In this document: positions 1 through 5,999 of the stretch, one piece after another | Numbering within the stretch: position 1 is the stretch's first letter | How the letters are laid out: every line of letters begins with the position of its first letter | Assembly: GCA_946611495.1 (NCBI GenBank) | Contig: CAMODR010000092.1 | Coordinates: forward strand, 1-6,009 | Source of the DNA: an uncultured Methanobrevibacter sp. | GTDB lineage: Archaea > Methanobacteriota > Methanobacteria > Methanobacteriales > Methanobacteriaceae | Reading direction: 5' to 3' | Length of the DNA stretch: 6,009 bases | Program-made: the position numbers and the translations under genes | The notes under the pieces: model-generated | Told to the model about the DNA's origin: nothing | Database searches by the model: none | Seen by the model: the letters and a program-made list of their open reading frames with translations, nothing else

Positions 1-60
1 GCACTTTGTACAAAATTTAGAATCATCTTCTATTTTGGCTCCACATTCTGGACAAAACAT
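1..60 (-). CDS. Zinc-ribbon domain protein, N-terminal fragment (runs off left edge)
   Basis: Reading leftward from an ATG at 60-58, 20 codons translate to MFCPECGAKIEDDSKFCTKC before the window ends. The two CxxC knuckles (Cys3/Cys6 and Cys17/Cys20) form a complete four-cysteine zinc ribbon of the short kind found at the N-terminus of many archaeal and bacterial proteins, where it precedes a membrane or other variable domain. The start is supported by an AGGGGG ribosome binding site at 72-67, six bases upstream of the ATG. The gene is divergent from the giant gene at 281 and shares the 220-bp intergenic region with it. Its function cannot be told from this piece, because the zinc ribbon only indicates metal binding and the informative part lies outside the window. 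Confidence 0.85.
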   Translation of the reverse strand, partial: MFCPECGAKIEDDSKFCTKC

Positions 61-66
61 TTCTTT

Positions 67-72
67 CCCCCT
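67..72 (-). promoter_or_regulatory. Ribosome binding site of the zinc-ribbon gene
   Basis: The minus strand reads AGGGGG, six bases before the ATG at 60-58. It pairs with the CCUCCU end of archaeal 16S rRNA with one G-U wobble. The same motif precedes the CARF-HEPN gene, and a shorter AGGGG precedes the giant gene. Confidence 0.75.
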
Positions 73-138
73 GAAAAAAAGTAATTAATTAAAATTATGT
101 GATGATAATATTTAAGATTAATCGTTTTAAAAAAAAAA

Positions 139-149
139 ATTATAAATTT
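139..149 (-). promoter_or_regulatory. Possible TATA box for the zinc-ribbon gene
   Basis: The minus strand holds an AATTTATAA-like element within A/T-rich sequence, followed by a T-run. An archaeal start about 25 bases downstream would give a leader of roughly 55 bases before the ATG at 60. A second candidate (around 108-120, TTAAATATT) would give a shorter leader. In DNA this AT-rich such matches occur by chance, so the call is weak. Confidence 0.3.
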
Positions 150-215
150 AAATAATTGTATTAAAGATTTCTAATTAAAAAAAATCGAACTAAATTTGTG
201 ATGACCACTAAAAAT

Positions 216-227
216 AAATTATAAAAA
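216..227 (+). promoter_or_regulatory. Possible TATA box for the giant gene
   Basis: AAATTATAAAAA preceded by an A-rich stretch that could serve as the BRE. Transcription starting about 25 bases downstream (near 245-250) would leave a leader of about 30 bases, long enough to include the ribosome binding site at 271. Another A/T element at 251-260 lies too close to the start codon for a leadered transcript. Base composition makes chance matches common here. Confidence 0.35.
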
Positions 228-270
228 TTTATTAAATAAATTCAACAAAAAATAATATAAAAATTAAGTA

Positions 271-275
271 AGGGG
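271..275 (+). promoter_or_regulatory. Ribosome binding site of the giant gene
   Basis: AGGGG lies five bases before the ATG at 281. This fixes the start codon, since no other methionine codon nearby has a comparable upstream purine motif. Confidence 0.75.
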
Positions 276-280
276 ATAAT

Positions 281-3200
281 ATGGTTTCTGCAAAAAAACA
301 TCAACAAAAACTGACTTTTTTATTAATTGATTACGAGTTATGTGAAAAACTCGGATTAACTATATATAACTATTTAGTGGATAAAACCTACGAATTTGCT
401 GACATGCTATCAAAAATAGAAATAAATGATTCCACATATCGTTTTTATAAGCATGTCTCATTTCCAGAGTATAAAAACAGATACATCTTTCCTGAAATAA
501 CAGATTTCGAAAACGGAATGGTAACAATCAATTATGTGGATCTGCTATTGTCAAGATACAATATTGAACTAGATGATTTTTTAGACCCCTGGGATGTTGA
601 AAGATATCATAAATACAAGAACCGAATAGAAGACGTGTTTGAAGAGGAAAACGCATCCAAATTTCTTGAAATAAACGAGCCGAAGGATTACATTTACCCA
701 TTGAAAAATTTAAAAGATTATTTCAATGATACTGTTAGCAAAAAGTATAATATACAAGAAATCCGAAGACTTTCAAAAGATTTCGATAAACTAAATGAAG
801 AAATCAAAAGAGATATAGAAACCGAACAAACAAAAAAGGATAAACATGAAACCAAAAAAGAAGCCAAAGAACAGAGAAAAGCTGAAAGAGAAGCTAGAAA
901 ACTGAAAAAAGCTCAAAAGCAGAAAAAGGAAAAGGAACTGCAGGAACGCAGATTAAAAAAGCAAAAAGAAGAAGAGGAAGAAAAGAAAAGAGTGGAAGAA
1001 GAACGGCTGGCTCAAGAAAAACGTGAAAAGGAAGCTCAAATGGAAAAAATCAGAGCGCAGAATGCTAAAAAGGAAGAGGAGAGAAAGCTCCGTCAGGAAA
1101 GACACAAAGAAGTGAAAGCTCAAGAAGAAGAGCGTCAAAGACAGAAGATGGAAGAAAAACGTCAAATAGAAGACCAAAAAAGAAAAGAAGAGGAAGAAGA
1201 AAAACGAAGAATAGAAATTGAAAATAGAATTAAGGAAGCAGAAGAGGAAGCTCAAAGAAAATTGGATGAAGCTGAAGAAAAGGAAAGAGAGGCTCAAAGA
1301 AAAATCAGGGAAGCGGAAGAAGAAGCTCAAAAAATTATCGAAGAATCCAAATTGGAGGCATTGAAAACTGCAAGAGAAAAGAATGAAATAGCCGGCAGCA
1401 TCAAAAGTGAAGATAGTAGCACAACCGAAGATGAAGCAGCAAATGAAATCAATTCACCAAAAATAGGTCTAGAAGACTTGGAAAAGATTAAAGAGCTTAA
1501 GGAAAACATTGATGCTATAAGCTTGAGAATAGGTGAAGAAACAGACTCTGATACAGGAAGCATGATCCTGCAGCTTGAAGATATCGGAAACTATGAATCC
1601 ATTGAAAAAGAATTCTTAAATTTGCAAAGAGAAGTTTTTCCTTGCAAGAAAAATGCGGATATTGAATTTGGAGAAGATGATGGATTCTTCGGTGACATGT
1701 TTTACATGTCAAATTCACAAGTTTCCAACTGGCCTCCCCAGGTTACATCCATATGGATTTCCAAAAGCTTTGGAATTCACAATCAGGAATATCATATCGG
1801 ATTGTGCAATGATCCAAGACTTAGATCTCTCAACAAATACCAAACTCCTTCTATCGAATCAAAAATCAAATTCAGATTCAGTGCAAAAGACATTGATAAA
1901 AATGATTTCATCTTTGCGAGGGATATTGCAACAGACAATTTCCGAATTCTAATCAAAGCCGATTTGAGCGAACTCAGTGAAGAGGAGCAGTATGTGCTAT
2001 CACAAAAGGAATTGATTTTATCCATTTCAGATGAGGATGATGAAAAAGAAAGATTCTTCATTGATTTGGGAGAAATCGAGGGACGTAATTTCTCTAGGAA
2101 ACTAAGAACCCTACTTGTAAATACTATATATTCACCAAGCGCTGATGAGGATAATTTCTTCAAAATCAGCGAGGTTTTCGAAAACCTTGAAACCGAAACA
2201 GCATTTGGAAAATATCGAGAGGAAGTTAAGCCAACAGGAATCCAAATCAGAGACATGATCCCTGAATTTGATTTCAAGGAACCTTTAAAAACATCTGCCA
2301 GAGTATACAAAGCGGATGAGGATATGTCACAAATCATAGAGCATATGAACCTTAAAAAAGAATTTTATGCTGCTAAAACTGAATTAAACAACTTTTTAGA
2401 AGATTTAGGATTTGATCCTGAAACAGTGAATATAGATTTTATAGAAAAATTGATTAAATCCACAACAGAACCTGAAATCAAAGACGAAAACCCTAACTTG
2501 CCACATCCTGAATCTAATGTAATTCATGATGAAGAATCTGGTGATTTATCAGATAAAGGAACTATTGGATTGACAGAAGAAGAACTTGAACAATACCAAG
2601 AATTAAGTGAGGAACTGGAAGATTATTTAGATGATGAAATGGATGACTATTTCGATTCCGATGAAGATGAAAGCAATGCCATAGCAGATTATTCAGCACT
2701 TAGCGAAGATGAAAAGATAAAGCATCCTGAACTTTCCGAAAAATTAGATGCTATTCTTGAAAGCCTTAAGGAACTTAAGGAAACCCGGGAATTAGAAGAA
2801 AGTTCAATCCCTGATGTAAAAGAAGAAACAGAGATTTTAGATAATGATGATGAAGATGATTTCGATGATGCTCCACGTTCTGAATTTGATGGAGTGCCTC
2901 TTGGAATAAAAATAGCCAATAAAAATGAATTGCTTAAAAACCATGAGTTCATCGCCGTTGAGGATGATGAGTATATCAATGATATCGATGAAGACGAGTC
3001 AATACTCAAAATTGAAAATCAAATTCAAAGAGTTAGAAGTTCTGAATCCCAGGAATATCTAATCCACCAAGTTGTTCAGCTCATCAAAAAGGGAAGGTCA
3101 ATTGAAAAAATCTGCGAGACTTTGGAGATTGACAATGAGGAATTTAACCGCTGGCGAGAAGAAGGAAAGTCAGGAAATCCAATGTATGGTGAATTGTACG

Positions 3201-4138
3201 AATTATCCGAAAGGGTTCGAGGAAAGAGCAGTCATGAAATTAAAGCGGAAGAGGAAATTAGAGCAAAACTAAGTCTGCTGGTTATCAGCGAACTGAACTT
3301 TATTCTTGAAAGCAACGATATAGATGTAAGTCCTGGAACCAAAACATATAAGACAAACCAGATACTGACTAACATACCATTAAATGACATAAGCGCTTCA
3401 TTAGAATCACTTGAAGATGTGAAGACTAAAGAAAAAAGAGTCTTTGACTTATTAAAATCAATGAATACTCAAGAATTGCTAAAATTTATTGATAAAGACA
3501 TATATGAGGATTACTCTCACAAATCAAAAACAGAAATCATAGAAAAAATAAGAAGCAACCTTGAGCTTTCACAAGTCGAAGAACTCTTGGAACACTTGAG
3601 TAAAAAGACCGAAGTAAAACGGATTAAGAAACAGATACCTAAGAAATACACAAATCTGAACAAGGAAAAACTCCTGGAAATCCAAAGCATGACCAAGGAA
3701 ATACTTGAATATTTCAAACCGAAAGAGATTGTCAAGAAGGAAATCCTGAAGGATTCCGGATTTAATGAAATTGAAATAAACCACCCTTTATGGACTCTCA
3801 CAGAATACGGACTAATGGAAAAAACAGGCAGTGACTACAAGCTGAGCGATGAGGAAACCATTGAAGAATTCTTAAACTATGAAATAGATGACTTTGATAT
3901 GGTATTCAAGAATCTGGATGTTCTGAAATTTGAAAAAGCATCTACAGTTGAATTTTTAATAAAAGGAGTGGTGGATAATATTGACTTGTTTGACATACTG
4001 GACCAATTAAGCAAATACCGTGAAAATATCAAAAAAATGGTTTCAAGTGCTCTTGGCAATGAAAAAACAGATATTTTGATTGAAATGGAAGTAAGCAAGT
4101 TAAAAGCGGAAGAATTAGAGGGATTGTTGAATAATTAA
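281..4138 (+). CDS. Giant multidomain protein of unknown function with long charged helix and HTH-like C-terminal segments
   Basis: I do not recognise this 1285-residue protein. Visible parts, in order: an N-terminal globular segment (about 1-165) rich in aromatic residues; a Lys/Glu/Arg-rich helix (about 170-368); a short polar linker; a beta-rich middle domain (about 438-725, with Trp492 and many alternating hydrophobic stretches); a strongly acidic, repeat-containing linker (about 728-915); a helix-turn-helix-like segment (about 926-985); a SAP-like helical stretch (about 1053-1100); and a winged-helix-like stretch (about 1130-1190). There is no signal peptide, membrane segment or Walker A motif, so it is probably cytosolic and not an SMC or other ATPase despite the long helix. 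The start is set by AGGGG five bases upstream. It stands alone on the plus strand, divergent from a zinc-ribbon gene and convergent with the DUF1232 gene. A scaffold or DNA-associated role is inference. The reading frame is intact throughout. Confidence 0.9.
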   Translation: MVSAKKHQQKLTFLLIDYELCEKLGLTIYNYLVDKTYEFADMLSKIEINDSTYRFYKHVSFPEYKNRYIFPEITDFENGMVTINYVDLLLSRYNIELDDFLDPWDVERYHKYKNRIEDVFEEENASKFLEINEPKDYIYPLKNLKDYFNDTVSKKYNIQEIRRLSKDFDKLNEEIKRDIETEQTKKDKHETKKEAKEQRKAEREARKLKKAQKQKKEKELQERRLKKQKEEEEEKKRVEEERLAQEKREKEAQMEKIRAQNAKKEEERKLRQERHKEVKAQEEERQRQKMEEKRQIEDQKRKEEEEEKRRIEIENRIKEAEEEAQRKLDEAEEKEREAQRKIREAEEEAQKIIEESKLEALKTAREKNEIAGSIKSEDSSTTEDEAANEINSPKIGLEDLEKIKELKENIDAISLRIGEETDSDTGSMILQLEDIGNYESIEKEFLNLQREVFPCKKNADIEFGEDDGFFGDMFYMSNSQVSNWPPQVTSIWISKSFGIHNQEYHIGLCNDPRLRSLNKYQTPSIESKIKFRFSAKDIDKNDFIFARDIATDNFRILIKADLSELSEEEQYVLSQKELILSISDEDDEKERFFIDLGEIEGRNFSRKLRTLLVNTIYSPSADEDNFFKISEVFENLETETAFGKYREEVKPTGIQIRDMIPEFDFKEPLKTSARVYKADEDMSQIIEHMNLKKEFYAAKTELNNFLEDLGFDPETVNIDFIEKLIKSTTEPEIKDENPNLPHPESNVIHDEESGDLSDKGTIGLTEEELEQYQELSEELEDYLDDEMDDYFDSDEDESNAIADYSALSEDEKIKHPELSEKLDAILESLKELKETRELEESSIPDVKEETEILDNDDEDDFDDAPRSEFDGVPLGIKIANKNELLKNHEFIAVEDDEYINDIDEDESILKIENQIQRVRSSESQEYLIHQVVQLIKKGRSIEKICETLEIDNEEFNRWREEGKSGNPMYGELYELSERVRGKSSHEIKAEEEIRAKLSLLVISELNFILESNDIDVSPGTKTYKTNQILTNIPLNDISASLESLEDVKTKEKRVFDLLKSMNTQELLKFIDKDIYEDYSHKSKTEIIEKIRSNLELSQVEELLEHLSKKTEVKRIKKQIPKKYTNLNKEKLLEIQSMTKEILEYFKPKEIVKKEILKDSGFNEIEINHPLWTLTEYGLMEKTGSDYKLSDEETIEEFLNYEIDDFDMVFKNLDVLKFEKASTVEFLIKGVVDNIDLFDILDQLSKYRENIKKMVSSALGNEKTDILIEMEVSKLKAEELEGLLNN
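788..1384 (+). other. Region encoding a ~200-residue Lys/Glu/Arg-rich helix
   Basis: Residues about 170-368 of the giant protein are almost entirely Lys, Glu, Arg, Gln and Ala, with no proline or glycine and few hydrophobic residues at heptad positions in the first two thirds. That is the signature of a stable single alpha-helix (ER/K type) rather than an ordinary coiled coil. From about 317 on, Ile/Leu and Ala recur at 11- and 14-residue spacing (hendecad-like), which could support a true coiled coil. At 1.5 angstrom per residue the segment would span about 30 nm. The coding strand here is almost pure A and G. Confidence 0.75.
1229..1336 (+). repeat. In-frame repeat inside the charged helix
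   Basis: The segment encodes IKEAEEEAQRK (residues 317-327), then LDEAEEKEREAQRK (328-341), then IREAEEEAQKI (342-352). The first and third units differ at only three positions and the middle one is a related 14-residue version. This looks like tandem duplication within the helix, keeping hendecad-like phase. Confidence 0.65.
2570..2758 (+). repeat. Degenerate duplicated acidic helical motif in the giant protein
   Basis: Residues 764-783 (LTEEELEQYQELSEELEDYL) and 807-826 (LSEDEKIKHPELSEKLDAIL) align without gaps and share Leu-Ser/Thr-Glu at the start and the core ELSE-x-L near the end. The units are 43 residues apart and separated by an Asp-rich spacer. A weaker relative occurs at about 397-413 (EKIKELKENIDAI). 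These may be short helical protein-binding motifs in an otherwise disordered acidic linker. Confidence 0.45.
3056..3235 (+). other. Helix-turn-helix-like segment in the giant protein
   Basis: Residues about 926-985 read as a hydrophobic helix, then IKKGRSIEKICETLEIDNEE and F-x-R-W-R-EEGK. The pattern (K-x-G-x-S-x-x-x-I-C-x-x-L-x-I-x-x-x-x-F-x-R-W) is that of homeodomain-like HTH segments in transposases and small terminase subunits, where the Trp ends the recognition helix. The following GNPMYGELYELSERVR stretch resembles the helix after the HTH in small terminase-like proteins. DNA binding is inference from this pattern. Confidence 0.45.
3668..3847 (+). other. Winged-helix-like segment in the giant protein
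   Basis: Residues about 1130-1190 contain a helix (EIQSMTKEILEYF), a second helical pair starting at Pro1147, and then a stretch ending in LTEYGLMEKTGSDYKLSDEE, which resembles the beta-hairpin wing of archaeal winged-helix proteins (a 'leucine, Gly-Leu-Met/Ile-Glu-x-x-x-x-x-Tyr-x-Leu-Ser/Thr' ending). The match is by eye only. Confidence 0.35.
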
Positions 4139-4179
4139 AAAATAAAGTTTTAAGTTAAATTATTTTAACTTAAAGCTTT
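4137..4179 (-). terminator. Convergent-junction hairpin with T-run (terminator of the leftward genes)
   Basis: Arms at 4144-4159 and 4164-4179 (16 bp, a single G-U wobble) flank a four-base TTAT loop. On the minus strand the hairpin is followed by ATTTTTT (4143-4137), as in an intrinsic terminator. The hairpin includes the stop codon and last four sense codons of the DUF1232 gene and starts six bases after the stop of the giant gene. On the plus strand the run after the stem is weaker (one extra T then AAG), though the right arm itself ends CTTT, so it may also help end the giant gene's transcript. Archaeal termination often needs only the U-run, so the hairpin's role is inferred. Confidence 0.6.
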
Positions 4180-4599
4180 TAAGCCAACATAATTGATAAT
4201 ATCCTGAATTTTCTCATCATCTAAGATTTCCAAACTCTTTTCGTAGCATTCATCCATGACTTCTTGAATGTTTTCACTACCTCTCCAGAGATTTTGCAGG
4301 AAATCATAACCATACTCGTCAGCAACATCCCGAAGGATATGAACTGATATGAAAATATCATCAATATATCCATAAGGATCATAAAACTGTTCTGGAATAA
4401 TGTCACGGGGAATGACAAAATAAGCAATTGCCGCACTTATTACTAGTTTGTAGTAATCAACCACTTCCCCTGTGTCTAAAACATCACATAGCAGTTGATA
4501 TAAATTAGGAGCATGGTCTATGAAAGATGCATAGACACCTTTATAATTATTCAAGTTCTCTAACAGCACATCATAAAAATCTTTAAAGTATACAACCAT
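4165..4599 (-). CDS. DUF1232 (YkvA-like) family protein
   Basis: The 144-residue product carries the DUF1232 hallmark at about 54-88: a small hydrophobic helix (ISAAIAYFVIP), then P-R-D-I-I-P (64-69), then G-Y-I-D-D (77-81) and a further hydrophobic helix. The family consensus is roughly AxxYxxxPxDxIPD...GxxDD. The biochemical role of the family is unknown. Bacterial members such as YkvA are often predicted to be membrane-associated, and the 50-64 segment is hydrophobic but short. The termini (1-50 and 90-144) are mostly helical and acidic and I do not recognise them. The start is supported by AGAGG at 4610-4606, six bases upstream. It lies 69 bp downstream of the CARF-HEPN gene on the same strand, so co-transcription is plausible, although a T-rich gap (ATTTTTT after the upstream stop) could also allow partial termination or a separate promoter. 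Its stop lies in the terminator hairpin. Confidence 0.8.
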   Translation of the reverse strand: MVVYFKDFYDVLLENLNNYKGVYASFIDHAPNLYQLLCDVLDTGEVVDYYKLVISAAIAYFVIPRDIIPEQFYDPYGYIDDIFISVHILRDVADEYGYDFLQNLWRGSENIQEVMDECYEKSLEILDDEKIQDIINYVGLKALS

Positions 4600-4605
4600 A
4601 TTAAA

Positions 4606-4610
4606 CCTCT
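4606..4610 (-). promoter_or_regulatory. Ribosome binding site of the DUF1232 gene
   Basis: The minus strand reads AGAGG (followed by T), six bases before the ATG at 4599. It differs from the AGGGG(G) motif of the other three genes in the window. Confidence 0.65.
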
Positions 4611-4668
4611 TTTTTTGAATTAAAATTTACCATTAATCAAAAATTGTAAAAAATATTAACTAGAAATA

Positions 4669-5943
4669 TCATTTGAATTTAGGAAATTTGGTTTCAAGTA
4701 TGATATCTTCGTAATTAGAAGTTATAACACTGAATAAATCCATAACAATCTCTTTGAAATCCAGATACTCCTTCAGGGTTTTGGCTTTAAGTCCATGTGC
4801 CAGGATTGAATCGTTTCTGGCATAAAACATCTCATTGATTTGAGTCGGATTTCTCATATACATGATAGTTACAGGATTCATCTTATTCATATAATATAAC
4901 GTTTTAAACTTAGAATCTATGCTTTTAAACTTAAGTTTATGACCTGGAATCAAACGGGTGCTACAATATTCAGCCGCCTTTTCAGACTTGGACTTGATAA
5001 ACTCTACATCAACATCATAAGGATCCACACCCTCGTTTTCAAGAGAATTGTTGGCGATTAATTCAATGCAACGATACAGCCGAGCTATGGCATCATCATA
5101 TTTTCCCTCTTCAGCGCGTCTGGTAGCATTATTGATCAAGCTTGCAATTATATAATAATAGTACAGTGGATGGTCGGGATTATTTAGAATCTTAAGAGAG
5201 TTGTAATTGCGCTTGAGCTGGTTTTCAAACTCTGCAAAATCAATGTAAAAACCTGTGCTGAACTTGGCTAGTGCGTCTTCATGATTGAAGTCATCCCAAT
5301 GCTTATAGCATACAAACAATAATTCATAACCCATTTTAGTATATTTCCAATCATTTGCTTCATTGACTTTAATGGAATCAAGCATATCAAGACCCTGGTT
5401 GAAGCGATAATTATTAAAAAGATTTTTAATCTCATTGAAAAGACGTGTCTTGGAAACTTCATTCATATCCTGTTTTTTGACAAAACGGCCCTCATCATCT
5501 ATCTTGCCTTCGGGATTTCGTGTTCCGCTTACAAAAATCAATTCATTCTGACTGACTGTAGCAGCCAGACAGGCCGCCATGGTCATGGTTTTAGTACCAC
5601 TGGTATAATCTATTTTTACTCTATAATTTCGATACTTCCTTATTTGCTTGTTAATGCTTACATAAATTTCTTCAAAGTCATCCACATCTTTAATATTAAT
5701 ATTTGTGCTTATTCTTGAGAGCTTGTTGTTGTACTCCTCGCGATAAAAATCTTTCAGATAATTCAAAGTGTATTTATTGCTAAGTTCTGTAGTAAAGAAA
5801 ACTATCTTGTCCGGACTTTGATCTTTTATCAAGAAAAACAATGTTTCCGCAAGAGACTTGTTTCCATCTTCCCCATAGCCGATTCCAACTGGAATGAACA
5901 AGGCCAATGGTTTTTCTTCCATTTCCAATTGATTATTTTCCAT
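4669..5943 (-). CDS. CARF-HEPN protein, TIGR02710/Cas_02710 family (Csm6/Csx1-like ribonuclease)
   Basis: This 424-residue protein matches CRISPR-associated CARF-HEPN effectors. The N-terminal CARF (Rossmann-like) domain (about 11-160) has a first strand and loop LFIPVGIGYG (15-24), a second strand KIVFFTT (46-52) and the ligand-site motif DYTSGTKTM (112-120), a variant of the family's D-x-T-G-G-T-K-x-M. A helical connector follows (about 160-255), including Y-K-H-W-D-D-F. The C-terminal HEPN domain (about 257-405) has the family-typical AIARLYRCIELIAN helix and the catalytic R-x6-H motif RNDSILAH (Arg376, His383). By family, a cyclic oligoadenylate from a type III CRISPR Cas10 binds CARF and switches on RNA cleavage by the HEPN dimer in the cytosol. 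Length is usual and both active regions look intact. The start follows AGGGGG at 5957-5952. No cas gene or array adjoins it here. A Csx1-type label is equally possible. Confidence 0.85.
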   Translation of the reverse strand: MENNQLEMEEKPLALFIPVGIGYGEDGNKSLAETLFFLIKDQSPDKIVFFTTELSNKYTLNYLKDFYREEYNNKLSRISTNINIKDVDDFEEIYVSINKQIRKYRNYRVKIDYTSGTKTMTMAACLAATVSQNELIFVSGTRNPEGKIDDEGRFVKKQDMNEVSKTRLFNEIKNLFNNYRFNQGLDMLDSIKVNEANDWKYTKMGYELLFVCYKHWDDFNHEDALAKFSTGFYIDFAEFENQLKRNYNSLKILNNPDHPLYYYYIIASLINNATRRAEEGKYDDAIARLYRCIELIANNSLENEGVDPYDVDVEFIKSKSEKAAEYCSTRLIPGHKLKFKSIDSKFKTLYYMNKMNPVTIMYMRNPTQINEMFYARNDSILAHGLKAKTLKEYLDFKEIVMDLFSVITSNYEDIILETKFPKFK

Positions 5944-5951
5944 TTTTTCAT

Positions 5952-5957
5952 CCCCCT
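5952..5957 (-). promoter_or_regulatory. Ribosome binding site of the CARF-HEPN gene
   Basis: The minus strand reads AGGGGG, eight bases before the ATG at 5943. An out-of-frame ATG lies between the two (AGGGGGATGAAAAAATGG), so the motif could in principle serve either, but only the 5943 ATG opens the long frame. Confidence 0.75.
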
Positions 5958-5999
5958 AAACTTGAGTTGTTATTATATTTAAAAAAAGAACTTATTAAA

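Noticed and set aside
226..242. AATTTAT-TAA-ATAAATT inverted repeat upstream of the giant gene
   Set aside because: It could be an operator, but in nearly pure A/T sequence a 7-bp inverted repeat is expected by chance.
953..1330. Minus-strand open frame rich in Phe, Leu and Ser, looking like a membrane protein
   Set aside because: It is the reverse complement of the Lys/Glu-rich helix codons; no ribosome binding site, and the composition is a by-product of the purine-rich coding strand.
788..1384. SMC/Rad50-like chromosome segregation ATPase
   Set aside because: The long helix would suggest it, but there is no Walker A, Walker B or signature motif anywhere in the 1285 residues.
1694..1710. 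GACATG-TTTTA-CATGTC inverted repeat
   Set aside because: It is a short palindrome inside coding sequence for ordinary residues (Asp-Met-Phe-Tyr-Met-Ser) and has no regulatory context.
1792..2337. 181-codon minus-strand open frame
   Set aside because: It lies wholly within the intact giant gene, is Ser/Leu-rich low-complexity in translation, and shows no recognisable domain.
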